Below, piece by piece: positions 36,325-49,374 of a stretch of DNA of 64,000 bases. The DNA is from Leisingera aquimarina DSM 24565 (lineage in GTDB: Bacteria > Pseudomonadota > Alphaproteobacteria > Rhodobacterales > Rhodobacteraceae): assembly GCF_000473165.1 (NCBI RefSeq), contig NZ_KI421504.1, positions 2,079,957-2,143,956 of the forward strand, given 5' to 3'. The notes beneath the pieces are model-generated. The model searched no databases, was not told the origin of the DNA, and saw only the letters and a list, made by a program, of their open reading frames with translations. The translations under genes and the position numbers were made by a program. How positions within the stretch are numbered: position 1 is the stretch's first letter; each line of letters opens with the position of its first letter.

Positions 36325-36819
36325 TCAAGGGCTCCGGTGTCAGCAATCGGGTCTGGCCAGCTTGCAGCGGCAATGCCGCTGCCGCAAGGCCCGGGCGGTA
36401 CAGGTATTGGGGTGGCCCGGAATTTCTTTTCCCGCAAGGGGTGTGTCGCGCAGTTAAGAAATTGGGCAGCGTACAGCCCGGCGTTTAGGCGTTTGTTAAG
36501 GCTCATTTTCGCCGCAATTGAGCCGTGAAGTTACTGCCTGCGTTGGAATTTGCATGGAAACAGGGGGATTCCTGAATTTCCTTCCTAACGAAACCCGGCG
36601 GATTTTCCCTTGTTTTTAAGAGGTTTTTTCGAAAATCGCGGCGGCCTGTTAAGTAAATAAGGGGTTTGAGAGTTCCGTCCCCGGCAGAACCGCCCGGCGT
36701 TAAGGTTTTGTTAATCTTGTCTCATTCTGCCCATGTTTCTGCCAGCGCGGCACCGCAGCAAGCCGCATTCCAGCCTCAGGACTCACCGACCATAGCAGCG
36801 TGGGAACATGGAGTGGGTC
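36325..36819. other. Long intergenic region upstream of the protease gene
   Basis: A 495-bp gap, AT-richer than its neighbours (for example TTAAGTAAATAAGGGG near 36650 and TTAAGGTTTTGTTAATC near 36700). It probably holds promoters for the lipopeptide and protease genes. No gene or tRNA is recognised. Confidence 0.45.
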
Positions 36820-37530
36820 ATGAGACGATTACTGGCAATTGCAGCTTCCGTATTCATCGGTTTCAGCGCCGGAGCCGCCGCGGCCGGGCAGCCTGCGCCT
36901 GTGCCGTCCGTGCCGGGATGGGAAGCTGTGGGGCGCCTGAACATTGGTGGCAGAGCCATGTGCACAGCCAGCCTGATTGCGCCTGACATGGTGCTGACGG
37001 CGGCCCATTGCATGTATGACATCCGCAATGGCCGGGCGGTCAATCCGCGGAGCATCAAATTCGAAGCGGGCCTCAACGGCCGCCGTTCCAAAGCGTCGCG
37101 AAAGGTGGTCAAGGCGGTGATCCACCCGGGATACCGCCACGGCCGGACCAGCCAGTTCCAAACCGGCACCGACATTGCCGTGCTGCGTCTTGAGCGCCCG
37201 ATCAGCCCGGATGTGATCCGGCCTCTGGTCTTGGCTGCAGCCCCGGTGCGGGGGGAGCGGGTGGATGTGATGTCCTATTCCCGCCGCCATGAAAGATCAC
37301 CCAGGCTGCAGACCGCCTGCCAGGTGCTGGTGGCGCGGCAGACCTCTTTGATCACCACCTGCCGGGTTGATCTCGGGGCTTCCGGTTCGCCAGTGCTGCA
37401 AATGCGCCCGGGCCGGGCGCCGCGGCTGGTCTCGGTGATTTCTTCCAAGGCGCGGATGGGCGGCAAGGGCGTGTCGCTGGCCGCTCCGCTGGGCCGCGCG
37501 CTGCAATCGCTGATGCGGCAGGCCGGTTGA
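36820..37530 (+). CDS. Secreted trypsin-like serine protease (S1 family)
   Basis: About 236 residues with a signal peptide (LLAIAASVFIGFSAGAAAA). The catalytic triad is visible: His in LTAAHCMYD, Asp in GTDIAVLRLERP, and Ser in LGASGSPVLQ. The region before Ser (TTCRVDLGASG) supplies the oxyanion loop. It is shorter than typical trypsins and probably periplasmic or exported. The ATG at 36808 would add four residues; 36820 has GGAG six bases upstream and is preferred. Confidence 0.83.
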   Translation: MRRLLAIAASVFIGFSAGAAAAGQPAPVPSVPGWEAVGRLNIGGRAMCTASLIAPDMVLTAAHCMYDIRNGRAVNPRSIKFEAGLNGRRSKASRKVVKAVIHPGYRHGRTSQFQTGTDIAVLRLERPISPDVIRPLVLAAAPVRGERVDVMSYSRRHERSPRLQTACQVLVARQTSLITTCRVDLGASGSPVLQMRPGRAPRLVSVISSKARMGGKGVSLAAPLGRALQSLMRQAG

Positions 37531-37583
37531 GCGCAGCCGCAGCGAAACACTGTTTCCCCCCAAGTGGAAGCGGCACAGCAGAA

Positions 37584-37610
37584 ACAGCCCCGCCTGGTGT
37601 CCGGGGCTGT
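37584..37610. terminator. Bidirectional terminator
   Basis: An ACAGCCCCG/CGGGGCTGT 9-bp stem lies between the convergent protease and cytochrome P460 genes. Confidence 0.65.
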
Positions 37611-37637
37611 CTCCGTTTCCGGCATGCCGTCCTGCGG

Positions 37638-38213
37638 CTACTGACTGCTGAGGCGGACGTCTTCCAGCGGGTAGGCCAGGCTGTCCTGATCTTCCCAATT
37701 CATGTGGCAGCCTGCGCAGAAGCTTTGCTTGATCTTCATTTCCTTGCCATTGGGCAGAAGCGCTGCATAGAGCCAGTCGCCGGCCTCGGGCGCCCCGCCG
37801 ACGGCCAGTTTTGTCATGATGAACAACGGGCCGGGAACGGCGTTGCCTTTCTTGACTTTGAAGCTTTCCTTGGCCAGAACCGACCCTGCCGGCATGGTAA
37901 AGCCGTCATCTGCAAACTTCAGATACTGTTCAGCGGCGATGCCGTTTGCAAAGGTCTGCAGGAAACGCTCGCCATGCGGGCCGGCAAGGGCCGGGCGGGT
38001 TGATGTCACGTGCCACGAGCGGAATTCAGCGCCGACCGGATCGCCGTTCCCGGCATATCCTTCGGCCATTTTGGCCTCGATGCATTCATAAATACTGGAA
38101 ACGGCCTCTGCTTCAAGTTCGGAAGGGTCGCCGTCTACAAGGCACTCCTGTGCAAGGGCGCCCACGGGTGCGAGGGCCAGAATTCCTGCGGCAATCTTCG
38201 TTGGTACATTCAT
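37638..38213 (-). CDS. Cytochrome P460 family protein
   Basis: A 191-residue periplasmic protein with a signal peptide (GILALAPVGALAQ). FRSWHVTSTRPALAGPHGER and LAKESFKVKKGNAVPGPLFI, then MTKL, match the P460 fold. The C-terminal SFCAGCHMNWEDQDSLAY holds the haem c motif CAGCH. P460 proteins bind haem with an unusual Lys crosslink. Some oxidise hydroxylamine; others act on NO or have cytochrome c' roles. The function here is unknown. Confidence 0.85.
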   Translation of the reverse strand: MNVPTKIAAGILALAPVGALAQECLVDGDPSELEAEAVSSIYECIEAKMAEGYAGNGDPVGAEFRSWHVTSTRPALAGPHGERFLQTFANGIAAEQYLKFADDGFTMPAGSVLAKESFKVKKGNAVPGPLFIMTKLAVGGAPEAGDWLYAALLPNGKEMKIKQSFCAGCHMNWEDQDSLAYPLEDVRLSSQ

Positions 38214-38330
38214 GGCCTTTCTCCCTGAATTGAATAGCAGCGGGTCGTGTTGAGGTGTTCACGGTCGCATATTTCCGGGAATTGCCGGGTCACAACTCTA
38301 CACGGCTGTGTGAAAGCACAGTGCGCAAAG

Positions 38331-38361
38331 AAAAAGCCCCGGGGCGTTGCCGGGGCTTTTG
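38331..38361. terminator. Terminator downstream of carB
   Basis: An 8-bp AGCCCCGG/CCGGGGCT stem is flanked by A-rich sequence on one side and T-rich on the other. On the minus strand it follows carB directly. Confidence 0.8.
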
Positions 38362-38396
38362 AAAACATAGGGTTGAAGCGCCTCAGGACAGGGCGC

Positions 38397-41744
<3,348 letters not shown>

Positions 41745-41943
41745 GGCCATATTCCTTTGGTTGACGCGCGGGCAGCTTTGAATCAGGGGCACTGGCGAGT
41801 GCCCAAATTGTCCTGCGTTATAGGGACCGCGCCGAAAGGTTCAAGGGGGATCGGAAACGGAATTGGAAATGCCGCATCCACCCCTTTTGTTCGCATAGCG
41901 AACGTTTATATGTGGGGCCCAAGACCTCAGGGAGTCAATTCCA

Positions 41944-43176
41944 GTGCGGATACGCTTTGATCAGGGGCCCAAGGGGGCCGGCACATGTTTCGACCAGCCG
42001 CTGCGCATGATCCGCGCGGACCGGCCGGAAGACGTGCCGGCGGCGCTGGCAGCACTGGACGCGGCGCGAGGGGCCGGGCATTGGCTGGCAGGTTATGCGT
42101 CTTATGAGCTGGGATATGCGCTGGAGCCGAAACTGGCGGAGCGGCTGCCCGGAAACCGGCGGCTGCCGTTGATGTGCTTTGGGATTTATGATGAGCCGTC
42201 ACAGTTTGCCACTAAGGGCATTGCCCGGCCGCGGGGGGGCGAGTATCGCCCGCCGTCGTACAGGACGCCCGCCTCCGGCGTGACGGTGGCGGACGGGCGG
42301 TGCCCGGCCTATCGGCCAGGCGAAGCTGGTTTGGAAGGTATTGCCCCCCGGTGGTCTTTTGAGCGCTACGCCGAAGCCTTCACGGAGGTGAACCGCAATA
42401 TCGGCAAAGGCGACATTTATCAGGCCAACCTGACCTTCCCGATTGATGCACAGGCCTATGGCACCGCAGAGGAGCTGTATGCCGCGCTGCAGGCCAAGCA
42501 GACGGTGGGCCACGGCGTGCTGGTCGAACAGGAGGGGCTGCCGGACCTCTTGTCGCGCTCGCCGGAGCTGTTTTTCCGCACCGATGCGGACGGCGTGATC
42601 GAGACCCGCCCGATGAAGGGCACTCAGCCGCGCAGCGACGATCCGGTTGAGGACGCGCGGCGGCGCGACTTCCTGCGTCAGGACGAGAAGAACCGCGCCG
42701 AGAACCTGATGATCGTCGACTTGCTGCGCAACGACATCTCCCGCGTGGCACAGACCGGATCGGTGCATGTGCCGGAGCTGTTTGCGGTGGAAAGCTATGC
42801 CACGGTGCACCAGATGGTTTCCACGGTGCGCGCAAAGCTGCGGCCTGATGCCGGGCTGGCCGAGATTTTTGCGGCGCTGTTTCCCTGCGGGTCCATAACT
42901 GGCGCGCCCAAGATCCGGGCGATGGAGATCCTGGCGGATTTGGAGCCCTGGGCGCGCGACATCTATTGCGGCACCGTCGGCTGGGCGGCACCGGATGGCG
43001 CGTCCGAGTTCAACGTCGCGATCCGCACGCTGATGCTGGAAGAGGGCCGTGCGACGCTCAACGTGGGCGGCGGCGTGGTCTGGGACAGCACCGCGGAATC
43101 TGAGTATGAGGAAGCGCTATGGAAAGCCCGGTTCGCCCGCGTGACGCCATCCAGAACGATCCCGCTTTCCGCCTGA
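41944..43176 (+). CDS. pabB: Aminodeoxychorismate synthase component I
   Basis: About 410 residues (GTG start). It converts chorismate and glutamine-derived ammonia to aminodeoxychorismate for folate. The chorismate-binding part has GDIYQANLTFPID, ELFFRTDADGVIETRPMKGT, NLMIVDLLRNDISRVA, AALFPCGSITGAPKIRAMEI and FNVAIRTL. It is the PabB type (PMKGT), rather than TrpE. It overlaps pabC by 58 bases. Confidence 0.93.
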   Translation: MRIRFDQGPKGAGTCFDQPLRMIRADRPEDVPAALAALDAARGAGHWLAGYASYELGYALEPKLAERLPGNRRLPLMCFGIYDEPSQFATKGIARPRGGEYRPPSYRTPASGVTVADGRCPAYRPGEAGLEGIAPRWSFERYAEAFTEVNRNIGKGDIYQANLTFPIDAQAYGTAEELYAALQAKQTVGHGVLVEQEGLPDLLSRSPELFFRTDADGVIETRPMKGTQPRSDDPVEDARRRDFLRQDEKNRAENLMIVDLLRNDISRVAQTGSVHVPELFAVESYATVHQMVSTVRAKLRPDAGLAEIFAALFPCGSITGAPKIRAMEILADLEPWARDIYCGTVGWAAPDGASEFNVAIRTLMLEEGRATLNVGGGVVWDSTAESEYEEALWKARFARVTPSRTIPLSA

Positions 43177-43772
43177 TCGAAACGCTGGGCTGGCATCCAG
43201 GCAAAGGATTCCGGCATTTGGAGCAGCATTTGGCCCGGATGGCGCGCAGCGCTGCGGCGTTTGGCATCCCCTTTGACCCGGAGCAGGTGCGGCACATTCT
43301 GGCCGGGGCCGCGGGGAACATACCGCTGCGTTGCCGCCTCACGTTGGATGCGGCCGGGCAGCTGGGGCTGACTGCGCCGCCTCTGGGAAGCAGCCCTGCT
43401 GAATGGCGGCTGGGGATCGCGGACAAGAGGCTTGAGGTCGGCGATTTCTGGCTGCAGCACAAGACCACCCGCCGTGCGGTGTATGACACTGCACGCGCCA
43501 ATTTGCCCGGCGGTGTGGATGAACTGCTGTTTCTGAATGAACGCGGGGAGCTGTGCGAGGGCGCCATTACCAATCTGTTTGTGACCGGCGCGGACGGGCA
43601 TATGGTCACGCCGCCGCTGTCCTGCGGGTTGCTGCCGGGGGTCCTGCGGCAGGTGTTGCTGGAGCGGGGGGAATGCTATGAAGCAGTTCTTGGCCTGCGG
43701 GATCTGAAAGACGCGCAAGCCATTCACATGGGCAATTCCCTGCGCGGGCTGATCCCGGCACGGCTGGTCTGA
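43119..43772 (+). CDS. pabC: Aminodeoxychorismate lyase-type class IV aminotransferase
   Basis: A 217-residue PLP fold IV enzyme, likely PabC, splitting aminodeoxychorismate to p-aminobenzoate and pyruvate. LQHKTTRRAVYDTARA contains the probable PLP Lys. LLFLNERGELCEGAITNLFV is the family signature and PPLSCGLLPGVLRQVLL follows. It starts inside the pabB 3' end, so the pair is coupled, as in many alphaproteobacteria. Confidence 0.88.
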   Translation: MESPVRPRDAIQNDPAFRLIETLGWHPGKGFRHLEQHLARMARSAAAFGIPFDPEQVRHILAGAAGNIPLRCRLTLDAAGQLGLTAPPLGSSPAEWRLGIADKRLEVGDFWLQHKTTRRAVYDTARANLPGGVDELLFLNERGELCEGAITNLFVTGADGHMVTPPLSCGLLPGVLRQVLLERGECYEAVLGLRDLKDAQAIHMGNSLRGLIPARLV

Positions 43773-43778
43773 CAGGCA

Positions 43779-43920
43779 GCACTCCCGCGCTCAAACGCCC
43801 CCTGGCTGACGCCAGACGGCACTTGCCCTTGGGCCCCGCAGCGCGCCGTTGGCGCGCTGCGGGGGCGTGCAGACACCGCCCGCGCCCTGCAGCAGGCGGG
43901 GCGCCAGGCCCAACGCTTGC
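43779..43920. repeat. GC-rich palindromic intergenic repeat, family B, copy 3
   Basis: The left end is CACTCCCGCGCTC. The right end is GCGCCAGGCCCAACGC, the inverse of the GCGTTGGGC...GGCGC block. A GCGCGC/GCGCGC palindrome lies inside. It makes up much of the 370-bp pabC-aspS gap, 43773-44142; the remainder holds the presumed aspS promoter region. Confidence 0.5.
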
Positions 43921-44142
43921 CGTCCTGTCGCATCAGCGATGGGACCCGGAAGGGGCGCGAGCCTCTCCGCACAGGGGCCACCTGCGGAAATGGCGGCCGC
44001 AGGGCGGTGAAATTGCCCAGTTTGCTTGACAACCACGTTGCAAACTTGTGTACCACCCCGGACGATTTTAAGCGCCAGCCCGGCGCACCTCCCGAATGAC
44101 GGTCCACCCGGACAGACGACCCGAGACACGAAAGGTCCCGCC

Positions 44143-45921
44143 ATGCACGCCTATCGCAGCCACACCTGCGCCGAACTGAACAAATCAAATGTCGGTGACA
44201 CCGTCCGTCTGTCGGGCTGGGTCCATCGCGTGCGCGACCACGGCGGGTTGCTGTTTATCGACCTGCGCGACCACTACGGCGTGACCCAGGTGATGGCCGA
44301 CCCGGACAGCCCGGTCTTTGCCGAGATCGAGAAGGTCCGCAGCGAGTGGTGCATCCGCATCGACGGCAACGTCAAGGCGCGCGACGAAAGCCTGGTGAAC
44401 GCCAAGATCCCCACTGGCGAGATTGAGGTCTTCATCCGCGACATCGAAGTGCTGGGCAAATCCGAAGAACTGCCGCTGATGGTTTTCGGCGAGCAGGAAT
44501 ACCCGGAGGAAACCCGTCTGCGCTACCGCTATCTGGACCTGCGCCGTGAGAAGATGCAGAAGAACATGGTTCTGCGCTCCAACATGATCCAGTCGATCCG
44601 TAAGCGCATGTGGGACAAGGGGTTCAACGAATACCAGACCCCGATCATCACCGCGTCCAGCCCCGAAGGCGCGCGCGACTTCCTGGTGCCGTCGCGGTTG
44701 CACCCGGGCAAGTTCTATGCGCTGCCGCAGGCGCCGCAGCAGTTTAAGCAGCTGATGATGGTCTCGGGCTTTGACAAGTATTTCCAGATCGCGCCCTGCT
44801 TCCGCGACGAAGACCCGCGCGCCGACCGTTCACCCACCGATTTCTACCAGCTCGACCTGGAAATGTCCTTTGTCACCCAGCAGGATGTGTTCGACACCAT
44901 CCAGCCGGTGATGCAGGGCGTGTTCGAGGAATTCGGACAGGGCCGCAAGGTCGACAGCGAATGGCCGCAGATCTCCTACAAGGATGCCGCCAAATGGTAC
45001 GGCACCGACAAGCCGGACCTGCGCAACCCGATCAAGATGCAGGATTGCTCCGAGCATTTCCGTGGCTCCGGATTTGCCATCTTTGCCAGCCTGCTGGAAA
45101 ACGAAGGCACCGAAATCCGCGCCATTCCCGCGCCTTCGGGCGGCAGCCGCAAGTTCTGCGACCGGATGAATAAATTCGCCCAGGGTGAAGGCCTGCCGGG
45201 CATGGGGTATATCTTCTGGCGCGACCAGGGCCAGGGCATGGAAGCGGCTGGCCCGTTGGCCAAGAACATCGGCCCCGAGCGTACAGAGGCGATCCGCCAG
45301 CAACTGGGGCTGGGTGTCGGCGATGCGGCCTTCTTCCTTGGCGGCAAGCCGAAGGCGTTTGAAAGCGTTGCAGGCCGCGCCCGCACCGTGATCGGCGAAG
45401 AGCTGGGCCTCACCGACAAGGACCGCTTTGCCTTTGCCTGGATCGTGGATTTCCCGATCTACGAGAAGGACGAGGAAACCGGCCGCATCGATTTCGAGCA
45501 CAACCCGTTCTCGATGCCGCAGGGTGGCATGGACGCGCTGCTGAGCGATCCATTGTCGGTGAAGGGCTACCAGTACGATCTCGCCTGCAACGGCTACGAG
45601 CTGGTCTCCGGCGCGATCCGGAACCACAAGCCGGAAATCATGTTCAAGGCATTTGAAATTGCCGGCTATGGCAAGGAAGAGGTCGAAAAGCGCTTTGGCG
45701 GCATGGTCAATGCCTTCCAGTACGGCGCCCCGCCGCACGGCGGCTGCGCGGCCGGCATCGATCGTATGGTGATGCTGCTGGCGGATGAGGCCAACATCCG
45801 CGAGGTCATCATGTTCCCGATGAACCAGCGCGCCGAGGACCTGATGATGTCAGCCCCATCCGAGCCGATGAGCGATCAGCTGATGGAACTGGGCCTGCGC
45901 GTGATCCCCCAGGACCAGTAA
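44143..45921 (+). CDS. aspS: Aspartyl-tRNA synthetase
   Basis: A 592-residue class IIb synthetase, the bacterial type with a GAD insert. Domains: OB fold ([20 protein letters not shown]), motif 2 ([19 protein letters not shown]), a GAD domain in the middle, and motif 3 near the end ([19 protein letters not shown]). LDLRRE near motif 1 is typical. It may be the non-discriminating type, charging tRNA-Asn too; this is not tested. A terminator lies at 45943. Confidence 0.98.
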   Translation: MHAYRSHTCAELNKSNVGDTVRLSGWVHRVRDHGGLLFIDLRDHYGVTQVMADPDSPVFAEIEKVRSEWCIRIDGNVKARDESLVNAKIPTGEIEVFIRDIEVLGKSEELPLMVFGEQEYPEETRLRYRYLDLRREKMQKNMVLRSNMIQSIRKRMWDKGFNEYQTPIITASSPEGARDFLVPSRLHPGKFYALPQAPQQFKQLMMVSGFDKYFQIAPCFRDEDPRADRSPTDFYQLDLEMSFVTQQDVFDTIQPVMQGVFEEFGQGRKVDSEWPQISYKDAAKWYGTDKPDLRNPIKMQDCSEHFRGSGFAIFASLLENEGTEIRAIPAPSGGSRKFCDRMNKFAQGEGLPGMGYIFWRDQGQGMEAAGPLAKNIGPERTEAIRQQLGLGVGDAAFFLGGKPKAFESVAGRARTVIGEELGLTDKDRFAFAWIVDFPIYEKDEETGRIDFEHNPFSMPQGGMDALLSDPLSVKGYQYDLACNGYELVSGAIRNHKPEIMFKAFEIAGYGKEEVEKRFGGMVNAFQYGAPPHGGCAAGIDRMVMLLADEANIREVIMFPMNQRAEDLMMSAPSEPMSDQLMELGLRVIPQDQ

Positions 45922-45942
45922 ACCGCATTTTTATGTTGAAAG

Positions 45943-45971
45943 AAGGCCCGGGCGATTGTCCGGGCCTTTTC
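45943..45971 (+). terminator. Terminator after aspS
   Basis: A 9-bp AAGGCCCGG/CCGGGCCTT stem with an 8-nt loop is followed by TTTT. Confidence 0.85.
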
Positions 45972-45987
45972 AGTTGCAGCAAGGCGA

Positions 45988-46077
45988 GGCCGGAATTTTG
46001 CAAAAATTCCGGCCAGGAAAACAGGTGTTTTCCTGGCCGTTTCCCTTGCAGAGAAACGGTGGGCCGCAAATCTGCGG
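45988..46077. repeat. Triple-hairpin intergenic element, family D, copy 2
   Basis: Hairpins in order: a 12-bp stem with loop GCA (45988-46014), a 12-bp GGCCAGGAAAAC/GTTTTCCTGGCC stem with loop AGGT (46011-46038), a GTTTC/GAAAC stem (46039-46057) and a CCGCA/TGCGG stem (46064-46077). The first two overlap by four bases. The order matches copy 1 at 17311, including the GGAAAACAGGTGTTTTCC core. Confidence 0.7.
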
Positions 46078-46189
46078 AGCAAGCGACGGAACACGCGAAG
46101 AATTGCGTATCACTTGAAAATCAGCTGTGGACCCGGGCGTTGATGCTCTACTCTGCAGGCAAGCCAGGCCGTCCAGGGAGAACAGGGCG

Positions 46190-47575
46190 ATGCAATTTGA
46201 CGGAGATTTGGCGGAGATCCGCTTTGGGGCAGGGCTGTCGCCGCTGGTGCGGCCTCCGGCATCAGCGGAGGTCATTCTTGGCCGTCTGCAGGGCGCCGAT
46301 GAGATGGCCGTCAGATTTCCGGTCAGCCGTTTTGATGACGCCTTTGCGCGCGCCAAGGAATTCCGGCGGCTGAGGCGGGAGCGGAAGCGGCTGGAGGGCC
46401 AGCAAGGATACGAAGCCGCTGACAAAGCCTTCAGTGCCTACCGTCGTGCCCACAATGCGGCGCGTATTAAATGGCACGGTCAAAGGCTGCTGCGGCATGT
46501 CTATACCCGCGATGCGTTTCGTGAACGGTTGGTTCTGTTCTGGGCGGACCATTTTACCGCGCAAGGCAAAAACGGTGCGCTGCGCATTCTGGCCGCGCCC
46601 TATGCCGAGACTGTCATCCGGCCGCATGTGGCGGGCCGTTTCGAGGATATGCTGATCGCCGCAGCCACCAGCCCCTTGATGCTGCATTACCTGGATCAGA
46701 ACCGCTCGGCCGGGCCGGAGAGCCGGGCGGCGAAGCGGCGCAAGCGGCTGAGCGGGCTGAATGAAAACCTCGCCCGCGAAGTGCTGGAGCTGCACACGCT
46801 GGGTGTGGACGGGCCGTATGGACAGGCGGATGTGCGGCAATTGGCCGAGCTGTTCACCGGGCTGACCGCCTCGCAGGACAAGGGTTTTGTGTTCCGTCCT
46901 GGAATGGCTGAGCCAGGGGCGGAAACCGTGCTTGGGCAAACCTATGGCGGCGGCAAGCCGGAGTTGGACCAGGTGCTGGCGGCGTTGCGAGATTTGGCGC
47001 GCCATCCTGCCACAGCGCAGCATCTGGCGTGGAAGCTTGCAGTGCATTTCACCTCTGATCAGCCGGAGCCGGGGTTGGTGTCGCATCTGGCGGCGCGCTA
47101 TCAGGACAGCGGCGGCGATCTGCTGCAGGTCTATGCTGCCTTGCTCGAACACCCGGCCGCCTGGCAGCCGGATTTGCGCAACGTAAAGCCGCCGTTCGGC
47201 TATGTGGCCTCTGCCTGCCGGGCGCTGGCGGTGCCAGAGGTGCGGTTTTCCGAATTGCGCCCCAGGCAGCTGAACCGGCTGCTGCTGGCGCCGCTGACGC
47301 CTATGGGGCAGCGTTGGGAGTTTTCCGGCGGACCGGATGGCTGGCCGGAAGAGGATATGTCCTGGGTCACGCCGCACGCTCTGGCAGCGCGGCTGCGCTG
47401 GGCAATGGCAGCGCCGCGGCGGCTGGCGCAGCCGCTGCCTGACCCGCGTGTCTTTGCCACTGCGGCCCTGGGCCGTTTTGCTAATGAACGGGTCCGGTTT
47501 GCGGCGCGCGCCGCTGAAACCCAGTCAGAGGCGGTCGGGCTGATCCTGACCTCTCCCGCCTTTCAGCGCCGCTAA
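46190..47575 (+). CDS. DUF1800 family protein
   Basis: About 461 residues of the DUF1800 family: RFGAGLSP at the start, RLVLFWADHFTAQGKNGAL in the middle, and NENLAREVLELHTLGVDG with YGQADVRQLAELFTGLT, the most conserved region. DUF1800 and DUF1501 genes are usually neighbours, as here. Their function is poorly known, and export with cell-surface roles has been suggested. The start at 46190 follows GGGAGAACAGG. It begins 15 bp before the DUF1501 gene's start region. Confidence 0.88.
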   Translation: MQFDGDLAEIRFGAGLSPLVRPPASAEVILGRLQGADEMAVRFPVSRFDDAFARAKEFRRLRRERKRLEGQQGYEAADKAFSAYRRAHNAARIKWHGQRLLRHVYTRDAFRERLVLFWADHFTAQGKNGALRILAAPYAETVIRPHVAGRFEDMLIAAATSPLMLHYLDQNRSAGPESRAAKRRKRLSGLNENLAREVLELHTLGVDGPYGQADVRQLAELFTGLTASQDKGFVFRPGMAEPGAETVLGQTYGGGKPELDQVLAALRDLARHPATAQHLAWKLAVHFTSDQPEPGLVSHLAARYQDSGGDLLQVYAALLEHPAAWQPDLRNVKPPFGYVASACRALAVPEVRFSELRPRQLNRLLLAPLTPMGQRWEFSGGPDGWPEEDMSWVTPHALAARLRWAMAAPRRLAQPLPDPRVFATAALGRFANERVRFAARAAETQSEAVGLILTSPAFQRR

Positions 47576-47590
47576 CAGGAGGTTTGCATC

Positions 47591-48802
47591 ATGCGGCTGA
47601 CACGCCGATCCTTGCTGAACCGCTCTGCCCTGCTGGGCTGTTCACTGGCTGCGAGCCCGCTGGTCACGCCGGTCAGCTTTGCCGCCGCCCCCTGGGACAC
47701 CCGGCTAGTGGTAATCATCCTGCGCGGCGGCATGGATGCGCTGGATGCGGTGCAGCCTTACGGCGATCCCGCATTGGCCGGGCTGCGGCAGACACTTTCA
47801 GGCGGACCGCAGGCCGGGGCTGCCGATCTTGACGGGTTCTATGCCCTGCATCCGGCGCTGGCACCGTTGCTGCCGCTGTGGCGTGCAGGGGAATTGGGGT
47901 TTGTGCAGGCGGTGTCCACACCCTACCGCGACCGGCGCAGCCATTTTGACGGCCAAGACCTGCTGGAAGCGGGGACCGCGGCACTAGGCGGTGCAAGAGG
48001 CGGCTGGCTGAACCGTTTTCTGCAGCAGATGCCTGGCGTGGAGGCGCGCACTGCCTTTGCCATCGGTCAGGAGCGGATGCTGTTGCTGGACGGTGCGGCG
48101 CCGGTCTCGCAATGGGCGCCGGGGGCGGGGCTGGCGATGAGCCCGCAGGCTGAGCGGCTTGCGGGCCTGCTGATGGAAGAGGATCCGCTGTTCCACACGG
48201 CATTGAACGAGGCGCTGGAACTGACCCGGCAGGATCTGTCTTTGGGATCCGAAGACGCGGCGGACGGCAGCGCCAGCGGCATGATGCAAGCAGCGCCGAA
48301 GGGGAGAGCGCATACCGAGATTGCTGCCTATGCGGCTGAGCAATTGCGCGGCGATACCAGGATTGCGGCGTTTTCGATCAATGGGTGGGATACGCACTAC
48401 CGTCAGGCAAGCGGCCTGAAGGCCGCGCTGGGGCGCCTGTCGGAGACTGTTCTGAAGCTGCGCAGCGGCCTGGGCACCGGGATCTGGGGCAAGACGGCGG
48501 TGGCGGCTGTGACCGAGTTCGGGCGCACCGTGCGCGAGAATGGCACTGGCGGCACAGATCATGGCACCGGTGGTGCGATGCTGCTCGCAGGTGGAGCGAT
48601 CCGCGGCGGCAGGGTGCTGGGGCGCTGGCCGGGGCTGGAGGAGGCTGATCTTTATGACCGGCGGGATCTATTGCCGACAGCGGATGTGCGCCAGCATCTT
48701 GCCTGGCTGTTGCATGGATTGGCAGGTGCCCGGAAAAGCGATCTGGAAAGAAATGTGTTTCCGGGGCTGGCGATGGCAGAGGATCCCGGTTTGCTATTGT
48801 AA
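47591..48802 (+). CDS. DUF1501 family protein (Tat-exported)
   Basis: A 403-residue sulfatase/alkaline-phosphatase-like protein. The N-terminus has RRSLLNRSALLGCSLA, a twin-arginine export signal. LVVIILRGGMDALDAVQPYG, YRDRRSHFDGQDLLEAG and VTEFGRTVRENGTGGTDHGT are conserved DUF1501 segments with likely metal ligands (His, Asp). It starts 15 bp after the DUF1800 stop, in the usual two-gene unit. Function unknown. Confidence 0.9.
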   Translation: MRLTRRSLLNRSALLGCSLAASPLVTPVSFAAAPWDTRLVVIILRGGMDALDAVQPYGDPALAGLRQTLSGGPQAGAADLDGFYALHPALAPLLPLWRAGELGFVQAVSTPYRDRRSHFDGQDLLEAGTAALGGARGGWLNRFLQQMPGVEARTAFAIGQERMLLLDGAAPVSQWAPGAGLAMSPQAERLAGLLMEEDPLFHTALNEALELTRQDLSLGSEDAADGSASGMMQAAPKGRAHTEIAAYAAEQLRGDTRIAAFSINGWDTHYRQASGLKAALGRLSETVLKLRSGLGTGIWGKTAVAAVTEFGRTVRENGTGGTDHGTGGAMLLAGGAIRGGRVLGRWPGLEEADLYDRRDLLPTADVRQHLAWLLHGLAGARKSDLERNVFPGLAMAEDPGLLL

Positions 48803-48808
48803 GAGCCG

Positions 48809-48945
48809 TGGTTCTCCCGCCCGCTCAACCCGTTCAGGGAACGGTCTGAGCCGTTGGGCCCGGCACCGCCTGAAAGGCGGTGCCGGGCCCAAGGCCGCCA
48901 AGCGGTGCGGCGCAAGCCGCTGAGCTGCGGGCGCGGGAGAACGCC
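48809..48945. repeat. GC-rich palindromic intergenic repeat, family B, copy 4 (best copy)
   Basis: Bounded by inverted GTTCTCCCGC (48811-) and GCGGGAGAAC (-48942) ends. Inside, GGGCCCGGCACCGCC (48856-48870) pairs perfectly over 15 bp with 48876-48890, loop TGAAA. Other hairpins are also present, giving a cloverleaf-like shape. Confidence 0.7.
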
Positions 48946-49232
48946 CGAAGAATGTGCGGATAGGGAAAGCTTCGATGATCCGGCTTAGAAAGACGCCGAT
49001 TGCCGCCTGGCTGGTTCGCAGACGCTTAGCAGGCTGGCGTTTCCCAAACTGCAAACAGAGCGTTGTTGCCCGCCGGGGGGGACACATCCTCCGGCTGGGT
49101 CCAGCCGGACAAGCAGAGTGCCGTCAGCTTTCCGCAGAGGGAGTGCAGGCGGTCATGACACCAGTGGCAGGCCATCGTGTCCCCGCGGATGCGGCCAAAA
49201 CCGGCAGGCGGCTATGGCGGCGCGCGCTGGGG
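48946..49232. other. Intergenic region, no convincing gene
   Basis: A 287-bp stretch after the repeat. An open frame from 48975 gives a 90-residue Arg-rich product, but its codon use and lack of a ribosome site do not support a gene. A CCGGCTGGGTCCAGCCGG hairpin lies near 49091. Confidence 0.35.
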
Positions 49233-49373
49233 TTACTGATTGCGTGATGAAAGGATCAATGCTCGGCTTTCAGTGCCCCCGCGGTTGCGGCGGATGGCGC
49301 GGGCCTCCAGACGGGTTTGACCGTAAAGCACAATGACGAGGGTGGCGAGGGCGATGAGACAGGCCTCTATCAT
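49233..49373 (-). CDS. Small single-helix membrane protein, 46 aa, coupled to response regulator
   Basis: The ATG at 49373 comes one base after the response-regulator stop (TGACATG). The product begins MIEACLIALATLVIVLYGQT, one membrane helix, then an Arg-rich tail (RLEARAIRRNRGG). Its position and coupling suggest a real small gene. I do not recognise the family. Confidence 0.5.
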   Translation of the reverse strand: MIEACLIALATLVIVLYGQTRLEARAIRRNRGGTESRALILSSRNQ

Positions 49374-49374
49374 G

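Noticed and set aside
48975..49247. A 90-codon Arg-rich frame after the family B repeat
   Set aside because: No ribosome site, no recognisable pattern, and it overlaps the small minus-strand gene.
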